Assembly: GCA_964436955.1 (NCBI GenBank) | Contig: CAYTFC010000004.1 | Span: 6,194 to 70,193, forward strand | Length of the DNA stretch: 64,000 nucleotides | Direction of reading: 5' to 3' | DNA from: CAMFKD01 sp964436955 | GTDB lineage: Bacteria; Chlamydiota; Chlamydiia; Chlamydiales; JAJFMA01 | Position numbers and translations under genes: made by a program | The notes under the pieces: generated by a model | What the model saw: only the letters and a program-made list of their open reading frames with translations | Database searches by the model: none | What the model was told of the DNA's origin: nothing | Shown here: one piece after another, positions 1 to 8,998 of the stretch | How the letters are laid out: each line of letters begins with the position of its first letter | Position numbering within the stretch: the stretch's first letter is position 1

Positions 1-108
1 TTTGTGTCGATGAGTGTTTGATTTCAGCGTCCCTCCTGAAAAAGAGGGGAGCTTTTCTAAAAATCACCTTATCATAGTTTTACAAAAAAATAATAGTGAA
101 GAGTTTGT

Positions 109-122
109 GAAACAGCTGTTTC
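109..122. repeat. 14-bp perfect palindrome shared with a second locus
   Basis: GAAACAGCTGTTTC is a perfect palindrome here. The identical 14-mer forms the centre of a 28-bp palindrome at 19565-19592. No gene overlaps it convincingly. It could be a regulator- or recombinase-binding site; the function is unknown. Confidence 0.5.
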
Positions 123-184
123 GTAATTCAAAAAGGGTAATTGGTCAAACAAAACTTTGCGTGTTCCGTCATGTTTACATCTCT

Positions 185-230
185 AAAACCGGCGGAAAAA
201 ACATTGTTTTGTGTTTCATCCGCCGGTTTT
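185..230. terminator. Hairpin, probable transcription terminator
   Basis: AAAACCGGCGGA (185-196) and TCCGCCGGTTTT (219-230) form a perfect 12-bp stem with a 22-base loop. The right arm ends in a T-run, so it can act as an intrinsic terminator for a gene entering from the left of the window. The A-run on the other side would allow bidirectional use. Confidence 0.6.
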
Positions 231-268
231 ACTGTTTACTGATACTTTTTTTATACTCTAGAAGGCAT

Positions 269-350
269 CTACAAATCGACAAATGTCATTTTGCGGATCA
301 ATTTCATTATCATAACAATTATCTACAAAATAACATTTGTCGATTTGTGG
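269..350. repeat. Long imperfect inverted repeat
   Basis: The arms 269-293 and 326-350 are about 25 bases each and differ at only two or three positions. Their core is AAATCGACAAATG. Inverted repeats with a similar AAATCGACA core lie at 10446-10584 beside the AAA ATPase gene. No transposase is present, so this could be a MITE-like element or a protein-binding structure. Apart from the palindromes listed here, 1-541 holds no supportable gene. Confidence 0.55.
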
Positions 351-389
351 ATTGATTTTTTCCGAGATCAAGGTTTTGCTGCATCCATA

Positions 390-440
390 AATTCTCTAAA
401 ACCTACCCATCTAAATTTAGTGGGTTGATTTTGGAGAATT
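390..440. promoter_or_regulatory. AbiE-type operator-like inverted repeat without AbiE genes
   Basis: The arms are 390-409 and 421-440, with 3 mismatches in 20, separated by 11 bases. The right arm TGGGTTGATTTTGGAGAATT matches 17 of 20 bases with the right arm of the repeat in front of the second AbiE operon (21332-21351). The geometry equals that of the palindrome before the first AbiE operon (19-base arms, 11-base spacer). No abiEi reading frame follows on either side, so it may be left over from a lost cassette or be used by an AbiEi repressor in trans. Confidence 0.6.
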
Positions 441-459
441 CATTACCATGCCTACATAC

Positions 460-485
460 ATGTTTATATGGTTGTATATAAACAT
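460..485. promoter_or_regulatory. Palindromic operator candidate
   Basis: ATGTTTATAT (460-469) and ATATAAACAT (476-485) are perfect inverted 10-base arms with a 6-base spacer, ending 56 bases before the RHH gene start at 542. A site with the same TGTTTATA core and the same spacer lies at 13722-13749. A small DNA-binding protein of this replicon is the likely ligand (inference). Confidence 0.55.
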
Positions 486-541
486 TATTTCAAATATGTA
501 TAGGATAACCAAAGAATTCCAAGCCGAGGAGGTGGTTGCCT

Positions 542-772
542 ATGAGAGAACAAGTGGTAAGACTAAGTTTTGACATATCTGTACATGAACATGCGTTGCT
601 AAAGTCTGCTTGTGCTGAGGCTATGATACCCATGAAAGATTTTTTGCATGATTTGGTATTGAGAGGAATACAGGAACTTAAGGAAAAGAAATCGCGCGAA
701 AAATCAAAAGAGTCAAAAGCGGGCAAGCTCGAAACGAAGACACTTGTTGAATGTGTAAAAGATGACGCTTGA
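542..772 (+). CDS. Small ribbon-helix-helix-like DNA-binding protein
   Basis: A 76-residue protein. Residues 4-42 (VVRLSFDISVHEHALLKSAC onward) have the strand-helix-helix pattern of Arc/CopG/MetJ-type proteins, followed by a Lys/Glu/Ser-rich tail. The ATG at 542 is chosen over an in-frame TTG at 536 because the strong Shine-Dalgarno GAGGAGG (526-532) sits about 9 bases before the ATG. It resembles the 56-residue protein at 45068 in layout. A palindrome (460-485) upstream suggests autoregulation. It lies just ahead of the czc genes, so it could regulate metal efflux, but a plasmid-maintenance role is equally possible. The specific function is inference. Confidence 0.65.
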   Translation: MREQVVRLSFDISVHEHALLKSACAEAMIPMKDFLHDLVLRGIQELKEKKSREKSKESKAGKLETKTLVECVKDDA

Positions 773-818
773 AGTCGATAAATTTTACACAAAGCATAGC
801 TATAGAGGATTTTCATTC

Positions 819-2075
819 ATGGGTGTAAAAAATTGGAAAAGATTATGTTATTTCGTTTGTGTTTCCTTCTTCCTATATTTTCCTTGTGAGATTTTTTGCG
901 AAACAACTCTTTCTTTTGACGAAGCAGTATCCAAAACTTTATCCCTTTCTCCCAAGCTTCGCATCGCCAATAGTGAAATAAATGGAAAGGCTGGGGCTCA
1001 AACTCAAAGTCGACTCTATCCAAATCCAGTAGCGGGTTACAGTGTTGAAAATGTCTTTGGGAATAAGAATTGGCAAGGTTGGGAGGCTGCAGAATCGCGA
1101 TATGAAATTGCTCAACTAGTAGAATTGGGTGGGAAAAGGGGATTCCGATATCAAACAGCAAGATTTCAATTCTATGCCGCACAGGCGGGATTTGAAGCCA
1201 AGCAACTTTTCCTTCTCAATAGACTTTTAAAATTATTCACTTTAGTTGTTGCCTCCCAAGAGAATCTCGCGCTAGCTGTAGACCAAACGAAAGTTGCGGA
1301 AGAAGTCTATAAGACAGTAACCGCAAAAGTCGAGGCGGGTAAAGTTTCTCTAATCCAACAAAATAAAGCAGAAATTGCTCTTTCAACAGCTCAGATCAAC
1401 TTAGAGAAAGCTAAAGCGGACTTTTCTAAAAATAAAGAAAGGCTTTCGATTTTATGGGGATATTCCTGTCCTGATTTTGATAGAGTCAGTTTTCCTTTTT
1501 ATGAAATTAATTTACCAATTCCTTTCGAAGAATGTCTATCTGATTTAAGAGGAAATCCTGAACTTTTGCGATCTCAAATGGAGCACCTTGCAGCTCATCA
1601 AAATTTAAATTTAGAAAAATCTTTAGCTATTCCAGATGTGACAGTAATACTTGGATACAAAACACTTCAAGATACAGGAAATAAAGGGCTAATCCTTGGA
1701 GCTTCTATTCCTATCCCACTTTTTAATCAGAATCAAGGAAATGTACAGAGAGCAAGGGCTCAAACGCTTAAAGCTCATGATCAGTATATTGAACTTGAGC
1801 TTGCTTTAGAAAATAAACTCTCTATCGCGCATAAAGAGTTAGTGAGAGCCTACAATGAAGCAGAGCGGATAAGATCTACAGTGCTTAAAGCGGCTTTCCA
1901 ATCTTTTGAACTAGCTCAAGAAGGTTATAAGGAAGGAAAATTTGAATACTTAGACATGCTCGATTCTCAAAAAACCCTTTTTGAAGTTAGAGAAAGATAC
2001 ATTCAAGCCGTGCTAAATTATCATAAAAGCATAGCAGATATAGAATATTTAAATACACAGGAAGATGGGCTATGA
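819..2075 (+). CDS. czcC: TolC-family outer-membrane efflux protein, CzcC/HelC type
   Basis: The outer-membrane channel of a tripartite heavy-metal efflux pump; 418 residues. The start at 819 is preferred over 762 because AGAGGA (804-809) is well spaced and the protein then opens with a signal peptide (MGVKNWKRLCYFVCVSFFLY, cleavage near IFC). Two OEP repeats follow, with TolC-type phrases such as SLSPKLRIANSEINGK and RLYPNPVAGYSVEN near the N-terminus and ASIPIPLFNQNQGNVQRA around residue 300. It overlaps the adaptor gene by 4 bases (ATGA), so the two are translationally coupled. Substrate assignment (Zn/Co/Cd) comes from the neighbouring pump and ATPase. Confidence 0.88.
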   Translation: MGVKNWKRLCYFVCVSFFLYFPCEIFCETTLSFDEAVSKTLSLSPKLRIANSEINGKAGAQTQSRLYPNPVAGYSVENVFGNKNWQGWEAAESRYEIAQLVELGGKRGFRYQTARFQFYAAQAGFEAKQLFLLNRLLKLFTLVVASQENLALAVDQTKVAEEVYKTVTAKVEAGKVSLIQQNKAEIALSTAQINLEKAKADFSKNKERLSILWGYSCPDFDRVSFPFYEINLPIPFEECLSDLRGNPELLRSQMEHLAAHQNLNLEKSLAIPDVTVILGYKTLQDTGNKGLILGASIPIPLFNQNQGNVQRARAQTLKAHDQYIELELALENKLSIAHKELVRAYNEAERIRSTVLKAAFQSFELAQEGYKEGKFEYLDMLDSQKTLFEVRERYIQAVLNYHKSIADIEYLNTQEDGL

Positions 2076-3292
2076 AAATGAAAATATTTTATTCGATTAC
2101 AGGGATAGCTCTTTTAATGAGTAGTATAGTGGCTTGGCAGTTTTGGTCATCATCTCCACTAAAAAAAGAGACTGCTTCTTTAGAAATAGCCGAAGCAAAC
2201 CCTCATGGTCATATTGACGAGCATGGCCATAGCGAAGAAAATATTATTCCACTTTCATCGGATCAAATCAAAGATTTGGGAATTCAAACAAAAATAGCAG
2301 GTCCTGGAGAATTATCTGTGACCATTTCCACTAGAGGAAAAATTATTTTGCATCCAGATAAGCTAGCTCACATTTTGCCTAAAATCTCTGGGGTTGCTAA
2401 AGAAGCTCGAAAAAACATTGGAGATCGAGTTAAAGAAGGTGAAGTCTTAGCTATTTTGGAAAGTCGTGAAATGGCTGATATCAAAGCGAATTATTTAGCA
2501 GCTAAAGAGAAAGAGAGCCTTGCCCTTTCTCTTTTAGACCGTGAAAAACGTTTACATGAAAAGAAAGTTTCTGCTGAACAGGATTATTTAAATGCAAAAT
2601 CAGCTTATGTAGAAGCTAAAATTAATGTTCAATTATCCGAACAAAAACTCCATGCTTTTGGGATTGAGGATGAAGAAATCAAAGAGCTTTCTAATGAACA
2701 TAACCCTGATTTAAGACTTTACGACATCCGATCTCCTATGGATGGAATTGTGATCGCTCGTCACATTAATAAGGGGGAATTTATTGAAAATACGACGACG
2801 ATTTACGAGATTGCTGATCTTAGCATCATCTGGATAGAGATCGGGATATATCCAAAGGATCTTGTGAGGGTAAAAGAGGGACAAATGGTGGATATTTCTC
2901 TTCCTGTAGATGGAAAGATCGCACAGGCAAAAATAATCTATCTTAGTCCGATCATTCAAGATGAAACTATAACGGCTAAAGCTGTAGCCGAATTGACAAA
3001 TCCGAGTGGAAACTGGCGCCCTGGTTCCTTTGTTAAGGTAAATATTGCAACTGAAAATGTTTTTGTTCCCCTTGTCATATCTAAAGAGGCGATTCAAGAG
3101 ATCGAAGGCAAAGATTTTGTTTTTGTAAAAGTACCTGAAGGTTTTGAAAAAAGACAAACCCAAGTAGGTGTTAGCGACGATAAAAACGTTGAAATTCTTT
3201 CAGGCTTAAGTGCAGGAGAAGAATACGCCTCTTCAAAAACATTTTTATTGAAAGCTGATTTAAGCAAAAAAGAAGCGGAGCATGAACACTGA
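2072..3292 (+). CDS. czcB: RND efflux periplasmic adaptor, CzcB type
   Basis: The membrane-fusion protein linking the inner-membrane pump to the outer-membrane channel; 406 residues. It has an N-terminal membrane anchor (about residues 7-26), then a histidine-rich stretch (HGHIDEHGHSEEN, about 46-58) suited to binding zinc-like ions. The usual barrel, lipoyl and coiled-coil order follows: VAKEARKNIGDRVKEGEVLA is the first lipoyl half, a Lys/Glu-rich hairpin follows, and DIRSPMDGIVIARHINKGEF is the second lipoyl half. It starts inside the stop of the channel gene and overlaps the pump start by 1 base. Confidence 0.9.
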   Translation: MKMKIFYSITGIALLMSSIVAWQFWSSSPLKKETASLEIAEANPHGHIDEHGHSEENIIPLSSDQIKDLGIQTKIAGPGELSVTISTRGKIILHPDKLAHILPKISGVAKEARKNIGDRVKEGEVLAILESREMADIKANYLAAKEKESLALSLLDREKRLHEKKVSAEQDYLNAKSAYVEAKINVQLSEQKLHAFGIEDEEIKELSNEHNPDLRLYDIRSPMDGIVIARHINKGEFIENTTTIYEIADLSIIWIEIGIYPKDLVRVKEGQMVDISLPVDGKIAQAKIIYLSPIIQDETITAKAVAELTNPSGNWRPGSFVKVNIATENVFVPLVISKEAIQEIEGKDFVFVKVPEGFEKRQTQVGVSDDKNVEILSGLSAGEEYASSKTFLLKADLSKKEAEHEH

Positions 3293-6200
3293 TGATTGAA
3301 AAAATTCTAAGATTTTCTATCCACTATCCTCTGGCTATCATTCTATTCACCTTAGTCGTGACTGGATTTGGTATCTATTCATTTATTCGTCTTCCGATAG
3401 ATGCTGTTCCAGATATCACTAACAATCAAGTCCAGATCAATACAACGTTACCAGGATTTTCTCCCATCCAAATAGAAAAACAGGTGACTTATGTCATTGA
3501 AACCGCATTAGCAGGCATCCCTGGCCTACAGATGACGCGATCTATTTCTAGAAATGCTTTTTCTCAAGTCACCGCTATTTTTGATGATGATGTGAATATC
3601 TATTTTGCTCGGCAACAAATTAATGAACGCCTAAGTGAAATCAAAGAAAACCTTCCACAAGGTGCAGATCCAAGAATGGGACCTGTATCTACAGGACTGG
3701 GTGAAGTTTATATGTGGACTGTAGATTTTAAGCATCCTAATGGAAAAGGAGCAGAGATTAAAGAAGGTTCACCTGGCTGGCAAAAAGATGGGAGGTATCT
3801 AACTCCAGAAGGTCAATTCTTAAGCACAGATATTGAGAAAGCTTCTTATTTAAGGACAGTTCAAGACTGGATTGTCAAGCCACAGTTAAAGGGAGTTAAA
3901 GGATTAGCTGGTGTCGATTCTATTGGAGGATACGTCAGACAGTATCACGTAGAACCAAACCTTGAGCGTATGATTGCTCTTGGTTTAAGCTTTGATGACA
4001 TTATTTCTAGCTTAAAAAAAAACAATGCCAGTGTTGGACCTGGATATATTGAAAAGAAGGGAGAAAGCTTACTTATCAAATCGGATGAGCGTTTAGATGC
4101 TCCTATCCAAATCGAAACCATTGTTTTAGCGACAATAGAAGGTATTCCCATTCGAGTCAGGGATATTGCGGAAGTGATCATCGGAAAAGAGATGCGGACA
4201 GGTAGTGCTAGCAAGGACGGTCATGAAGCTGTAGTTGGGACAGCTTTGATGTTGATTGGAGCAAATAGCAGAACTGTATCTCAAGCCGTAGATGAAAAGC
4301 TCAAAGAAATCAATAAAACGCTTCCTCCAGATATCGAAGCCAAATCTGTTTTAAATCGTACCAAACTTGTAAATGCAACCATTAAAACGGTGGTAAGCAA
4401 TCTAGGCGAAGGAGCCATTCTAGTCATTGCCGTTTTATTTTTATTTCTAGGTCAATTTAGAGCAGCATTGATTACTGCTATGGTAATTCCTCTCTCCATG
4501 CTTATGACCGCCACAGGTATGGTTCAGTCCAAGATTAGCGGGAACTTAATGAGTCTTGGCGCTATTGACTTCGGTTTAATCGTTGATGGTGCTGTGATTA
4601 TTACCGAAAACTGTTTAAGGAGATTGACGCAGAAGCAACATGAGCTTGGAAGAACTTTAGAGCTTAGTGAGCGTCTGCAAGAGGTTTTAACAGCAAGCAA
4701 AGAGATGATTCAGCCAACTGTATTTGGACAAGCCATCATTATCACCGTTTATATTCCTATTTTAACTCTTACAGGAGTTGAAGGAAAAATGTTTCACCCT
4801 ATGGCCATGACAGTCATTTTCGCTCTGGTATCAGCATTTGTGCTTTCCCTTACCTTTGTACCCGCCATGATCGCTGTTTTTGTTAAAGGTCATTTAAAAG
4901 AGAAAGAAAATAAAATAGTTGAGTACTCAAAAAGGATTTATAGCCCGATTTTAGATAAATCCTTGAAATTCCCTTGGTGGACTATATCTTCCGGCGTTGT
5001 CATTTTTGCCCTGTCTCTTATCTTATTTTATCAACTAGGGCAAGAATTTGTTCCAACTCTTGATGAAAGAGACATTGCAATGCATGCAGTGCGAATCCCA
5101 AGCACTTCCCTCACTCAATCAACTGAAATGCAAACCATGGTTGAGAAAACGATCAAGAAATTTCCTCAAGTTGCTTATGTATATTCTAAAACAGGAACTG
5201 CAGAAATGGCTTCAGATCCGATGCCACCTAATGTTTCTGATACATTCATCATTCTTAAACCAAGAGAGGAGTGGCCAGAGCCTAATTTAGACAAAACAAA
5301 CTTGATCGAACTGATCCAAACTGAAGTAAATAAAATACCAGGAAATAACTATGAATTTACTCAACCTATTGAAATGCGATTTAATGAATTGATTTCTGGA
5401 GTAAGAAGCGATTTAGCTGTGAAGATTTATGGAGATGATTTTGACGTTATGCAGAGAGCAGCAGATCATATTGCTAATATTCTTAGAAAAATTCCTGGAT
5501 CAGCTGATGTTAAAATAGCTCAAACAAAAGGATTACCTGTTTTAGACGTGAAGATCGACAGAGAAGCAGCCAGTCGCCTAGGTATTAATGTTTCTGAAGG
5601 ATTAGATGTTTTAGCTATAGCAGCGGGAGGGGGAAAAGCAGGACAAATTTTTGAAGGTGACCGTCGCTTTGATATATTGGTTAGACTTCCAGAAACACAG
5701 CGGGAAGATATTAAGGCATTAGGAAACCTACCAATTCCACTCCCTGTAAAGGAAAATTCTGGAAATAAGACCAAGGCGCATTTTCCTTATGTCCCTCTAA
5801 GTGAAATAGCTGTTCTCAAAGTTTCTGATGGGCTGAATGAAATTCGTCGAGAAGATGGAAAGCGTTTTATTGCAGTTCAAGCCAATGTACGTGGCAGGGA
5901 TTTAGGCTCTTATGTCGAAGATGCTAAGAAAAAAATTCAAGATGAAGTCAAGATACCTGATGGATATTGGCTCAATTGGGGTGGACAGTTTGAAAATTTG
6001 ATTTCAGCTAGACAACGTTTGTTTATTGTTGTTCCAATTTGTCTAGGATTAATTTTTCTTCTACTATATACCGCCTTTAACTCGGTACGCTATGCACTAT
6101 TAGTTTTTAGTGGGGTTCCTCTTGCTTTAACAGGCGGAATCGTTGCTCTCTGGATAAGAGATATGCCTTTTTCAATTTCTGCAGCCGTTGGATTTATTGC

Positions 6201-6543
6201 TTTATCTGGAATAGCTGTTCTCAATGGACTTGTTCTCATCACATATATTAATCAGCTTCTAGCCGAAAAAGATGACCTTAATTTAGCCATAAAAGAAGGA
6301 TCCCTAACAAGGCTTCGTCCAGTTCTCATGACAGCTTTAGTGGCTTCCTTAGGGTTTGTTCCAATGGCACTTGCGACTGGAACAGGGGCTGAGGTTCAAA
6401 AACCTTTGGCGACAGTCGTCATTGGCGGATTGATTAGCTCAACCCTTCTAACCCTAATTTTGCTACCTGCTCTTTATCATACTTTTTCTCCCGCTCACTA
6501 TAAGAAAAGCAAATACTTAACTTCTAATGGAAATGGTAAATAA
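3292..6543 (+). CDS. czcA: Heavy-metal RND efflux pump, CzcA type
   Basis: The proton-driven inner-membrane pump of the tripartite system; 1083 residues, the usual HME-RND length. The RND duplication is visible: an N-terminal membrane segment followed by RLPIDAVPDITNNQVQI, then a membrane block near residue 425 carrying DFGLIVDGAVII. That acidic pair is typical of CzcA (Zn/Co/Cd) pumps; the copper pump at 24041 has GDVVDAAVVMTEN instead. A second large periplasmic loop and a C-terminal six-helix block end in GGLISSTLLTLILLPALYHT. It is the third gene of a tightly spaced operon. Divalent-cation specificity is inferred from the motif and from the adjacent zinc-type ATPase. Confidence 0.92.
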   Translation: MIEKILRFSIHYPLAIILFTLVVTGFGIYSFIRLPIDAVPDITNNQVQINTTLPGFSPIQIEKQVTYVIETALAGIPGLQMTRSISRNAFSQVTAIFDDDVNIYFARQQINERLSEIKENLPQGADPRMGPVSTGLGEVYMWTVDFKHPNGKGAEIKEGSPGWQKDGRYLTPEGQFLSTDIEKASYLRTVQDWIVKPQLKGVKGLAGVDSIGGYVRQYHVEPNLERMIALGLSFDDIISSLKKNNASVGPGYIEKKGESLLIKSDERLDAPIQIETIVLATIEGIPIRVRDIAEVIIGKEMRTGSASKDGHEAVVGTALMLIGANSRTVSQAVDEKLKEINKTLPPDIEAKSVLNRTKLVNATIKTVVSNLGEGAILVIAVLFLFLGQFRAALITAMVIPLSMLMTATGMVQSKISGNLMSLGAIDFGLIVDGAVIITENCLRRLTQKQHELGRTLELSERLQEVLTASKEMIQPTVFGQAIIITVYIPILTLTGVEGKMFHPMAMTVIFALVSAFVLSLTFVPAMIAVFVKGHLKEKENKIVEYSKRIYSPILDKSLKFPWWTISSGVVIFALSLILFYQLGQEFVPTLDERDIAMHAVRIPSTSLTQSTEMQTMVEKTIKKFPQVAYVYSKTGTAEMASDPMPPNVSDTFIILKPREEWPEPNLDKTNLIELIQTEVNKIPGNNYEFTQPIEMRFNELISGVRSDLAVKIYGDDFDVMQRAADHIANILRKIPGSADVKIAQTKGLPVLDVKIDREAASRLGINVSEGLDVLAIAAGGGKAGQIFEGDRRFDILVRLPETQREDIKALGNLPIPLPVKENSGNKTKAHFPYVPLSEIAVLKVSDGLNEIRREDGKRFIAVQANVRGRDLGSYVEDAKKKIQDEVKIPDGYWLNWGGQFENLISARQRLFIVVPICLGLIFLLLYTAFNSVRYALLVFSGVPLALTGGIVALWIRDMPFSISAAVGFIALSGIAVLNGLVLITYINQLLAEKDDLNLAIKEGSLTRLRPVLMTALVASLGFVPMALATGTGAEVQKPLATVVIGGLISSTLLTLILLPALYHTFSPAHYKKSKYLTSNGNGK

Positions 6544-6545
6544 TC

Positions 6546-8423
6546 ATGAATTTATCCCAAGATACCAAATTTCGATGGCTTATCTTTTCTCTAGTCTTAG
6601 TAGCAGTATTTGAGGTTCTCTCTTTATCAGGTTGGGATTTACCACATGTAATAGCTATTCCTTTATTTTTATCTATTATTCTTTTTATTGGCCATCACAC
6701 CTTGCTTGAAGGATTTCAAGCTCTATTCCAGTTAAATTTCAAAAGTATCAATTTTCTAATGACAATTGCTGTAATAGGAGCTTTCTACCTAGAGAAATAT
6801 GAAGAAGCCGCGATTGTGATTGTTCTGTATAACCTTGCCGAAAAACTTGAAGACCTTGGAATACAACAAAGTAAAACATCTCTTAGCAGCCTGGCAGAAA
6901 AAATGCCTAAAACCGCCTTTATCAAGGGAAGGGACTATCCTATTCCGGTTAGTCAAGTAAAGATTGATGATGTGCTAGTGGTTAAGCCGGGAGAAATGAT
7001 TCCTTTGGATGGCAAAGTACTTTTTGGATTTACAGCTGTTGATGAAGCAACGATCACAGGCGAGCCTATAGCAAAAGACAAAATGATAGGGGATTTCGTT
7101 TTTGCTGGGACTTTGAATAAACAAGGTTATATTGAAGTTCAAGTGACTAAACTTTCAAAAGATACCACACTGGCAAAGATTCAAGAGATCACTCTTAAAG
7201 CCTTTGAAGCGAAAGCACACACACAGAAATTTATTGAAACTTTTTCAAGTTACTACACTCCTTCTGTCATTCTCTTGGCCTTTTTATGGATGATCATCCC
7301 ACCCTACTTTTTCTTAACTCCTTTTAATCAGAGTTTTCAGAATGCCTTAACTTTGCTCGTCATTGCTTGCCCCTGTGCCTTAGTTATATCTACTCCTGTA
7401 TCGATCTATTCAGCACTCGGAAACGCAGCAAGTAAGGGTATTTTGATTAAAGGAGGTCGGTACTTAGAGGCTATTGGAAAAATCAAGGCAATTGCCCTAG
7501 ATAAAACTAGAACTCTTACGTTTGGAAATCCAATCGTTACGGACATCATCCCTTTTGGATCTCATACAAAAGAGCATCTTTTAAGTTGCGCTGCTGGTAT
7601 TGAAATTCAATCGGAACATCCACTTGCTAAAAGTATTGTTCAAGCAGCTAAAGCAGAAAAATACGTACCACATTCTGTAGAAAATTTCCAAATAAAAATG
7701 GGCAAAGGAGCCCAAGCTGATTGTCTAGTATGTGAAGATAAACATCACTGCATAGGAAAATTAGAATTCATTTTAGAAGAACATCATGTCCCCCAAGAAG
7801 TTATTGAAAAAATGGATTTATTACAAAAAGAAGGAAAAACTGTCATCCTCATCTGCACTCACAAGGAAGTAGAAGGGGTAATAGGACTCTTGGATGAGGT
7901 TCGTCCAGAAAGTAAACAGGTAATCCTAAACATTAAAAGTCTTGGAATCATTCCTGTGATGTTAACAGGAGACAATCCCACATCTGCCCAGGCGATAGCT
8001 AAAATGGTAGGTATTGCTGATGTGAAGTCTAGCCTTCTTCCCGAAGACAAAGCAAAGGAAATACAAACCCTCTTAGATAAGTACAAATCTGTCGCCATGG
8101 TAGGGGATGGGATTAATGATGCTCCCGCTTTAGCTCTTTCTAGCGTTGGTATTACGATGAGCGAATTGGGAAGCGATACCGCTATTGAAGCAGCTTCGAT
8201 TGTTATTCTTAGCGATTACTTAAATAGAATTCCATTCTTAATCAAGCTAGGTAGAAAAGCTCTTCAAACAATCCGATTGAACATATTTTTAGCCATAGCG
8301 ATAAAACTCGTTTTTATCTCATTGGCATTATTTGGAATGAGCAACTTAGCGTTAGCCATTTTTGCTGATGTCGGGGTCACTGTGATCGTTATCCTGAATA
8401 GTTTGAGGCTCGCGCATGCTTAA
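6546..8423 (+). CDS. P1B-type heavy-metal ATPase (ZntA/CadA class) with altered DKTGT motif
   Basis: An ATP-driven metal exporter of the inner membrane; 625 residues with no N-terminal CxxC metal-binding domain. Landmarks are TGEP in the actuator domain, the CPC metal site (about residue 275), SEHPLAKS of the nucleotide domain, GDGINDAPAL, and a last helix pair with a conserved Lys (AIKLVF) and FADVGVTVIVILNSLRL. The latter fits the Zn2+/Cd2+/Pb2+ subgroup. The phosphorylation motif reads DKTRTLT (D319) where the family has DKTGTLT: codon 322 is AGA at 7509-7511, one base from GGA. The catalytic Asp remains, but the substitution may impair turnover. It starts 3 bases after czcA. Confidence 0.9.
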   Translation: MNLSQDTKFRWLIFSLVLVAVFEVLSLSGWDLPHVIAIPLFLSIILFIGHHTLLEGFQALFQLNFKSINFLMTIAVIGAFYLEKYEEAAIVIVLYNLAEKLEDLGIQQSKTSLSSLAEKMPKTAFIKGRDYPIPVSQVKIDDVLVVKPGEMIPLDGKVLFGFTAVDEATITGEPIAKDKMIGDFVFAGTLNKQGYIEVQVTKLSKDTTLAKIQEITLKAFEAKAHTQKFIETFSSYYTPSVILLAFLWMIIPPYFFLTPFNQSFQNALTLLVIACPCALVISTPVSIYSALGNAASKGILIKGGRYLEAIGKIKAIALDKTRTLTFGNPIVTDIIPFGSHTKEHLLSCAAGIEIQSEHPLAKSIVQAAKAEKYVPHSVENFQIKMGKGAQADCLVCEDKHHCIGKLEFILEEHHVPQEVIEKMDLLQKEGKTVILICTHKEVEGVIGLLDEVRPESKQVILNIKSLGIIPVMLTGDNPTSAQAIAKMVGIADVKSSLLPEDKAKEIQTLLDKYKSVAMVGDGINDAPALALSSVGITMSELGSDTAIEAASIVILSDYLNRIPFLIKLGRKALQTIRLNIFLAIAIKLVFISLALFGMSNLALAIFADVGVTVIVILNSLRLAHA

Positions 8424-8437
8424 AAAAATGTCACCCC

Positions 8438-8758
8438 TTGAAAGCGGAAGGAGACCTCTGCGATGGAGAGATTATCGATTTCTGCCGCTTGGGAAGCAGT
8501 ATTAAAAAATGCGACGCTAAGACACCGATGATTGGGATAACAATGGACGATCCATATAAAATGGATCAGCGAGCCGGAGTTTTCCTTCGGTCATTGCAGG
8601 ATTTAGAACGTTGTGTTGATGGATGGAGCGTTAAGCCTTGTGCAGGGAAAATATTTTCTCTCAATATGGCGGATGACGGTACTATACAATCGCCTCATCG
8701 AATTCTTTTAGGACAGGTAGAAACTGCAAGAAATCCGAAAATTCCTATGGGACTTTAG
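8438..8758 (+). CDS. Hypothetical open frame, possibly a decayed gene
   Basis: A 106-codon frame just downstream of the metal ATPase. I recognise no family. The best Shine-Dalgarno in the area (GGAGA, 8449-8453) fits a different frame starting at 8463, which stops after 22 codons. The region may therefore be gene debris. No signal peptide or membrane segment is visible. Confidence 0.25.
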   Translation: MKAEGDLCDGEIIDFCRLGSSIKKCDAKTPMIGITMDDPYKMDQRAGVFLRSLQDLERCVDGWSVKPCAGKIFSLNMADDGTIQSPHRILLGQVETARNPKIPMGL

Positions 8759-8904
8759 TGACGCTTGTTTAAGCTCACCTTCTAGAAGGGGTCAAAAAAT
8801 AGTTCACAAAAAGCCAAGTCTGCTTTTGCTGCTACTTTTTACATCTTAAAAATCGAGCATTAAACAGCCTATTTTGCTGTTTCCTGCTACTTTTTTTAAT
8901 ACAT

Positions 8905-8949
8905 AAATCAAGCAGCAAACGGCTATTTTATCGATTTGCTGCTTGATTT
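8905..8949. repeat. Perfect 15-bp stem-loop before the AAA ATPase gene
   Basis: AAATCAAGCAGCAAA (8905-8919) and TTTGCTGCTTGATTT (8935-8949) form a perfect stem with a 15-base loop. Two copies of CTGCTACTTTTT occur just upstream (about 8829 and 8885). The right arm is followed by T-rich DNA, so it could terminate transcription from the left. It ends 50 bases before the ATPase start. Confidence 0.6.
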
Positions 8950-8998
8950 TTCTTTCTATCCTAAGTATGCTCGTGCCATAAGGAATGTAGGAGTTAAA

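Noticed and set aside
14..355. Open frame at the left edge
   Set aside because: It runs through a terminator hairpin and an inverted repeat, has no ribosome-binding site and resembles no protein.
762..818. Longer N-terminus for the CzcC-like protein
   Set aside because: The ATG at 819 has the better ribosome-binding site and yields a proper signal peptide.
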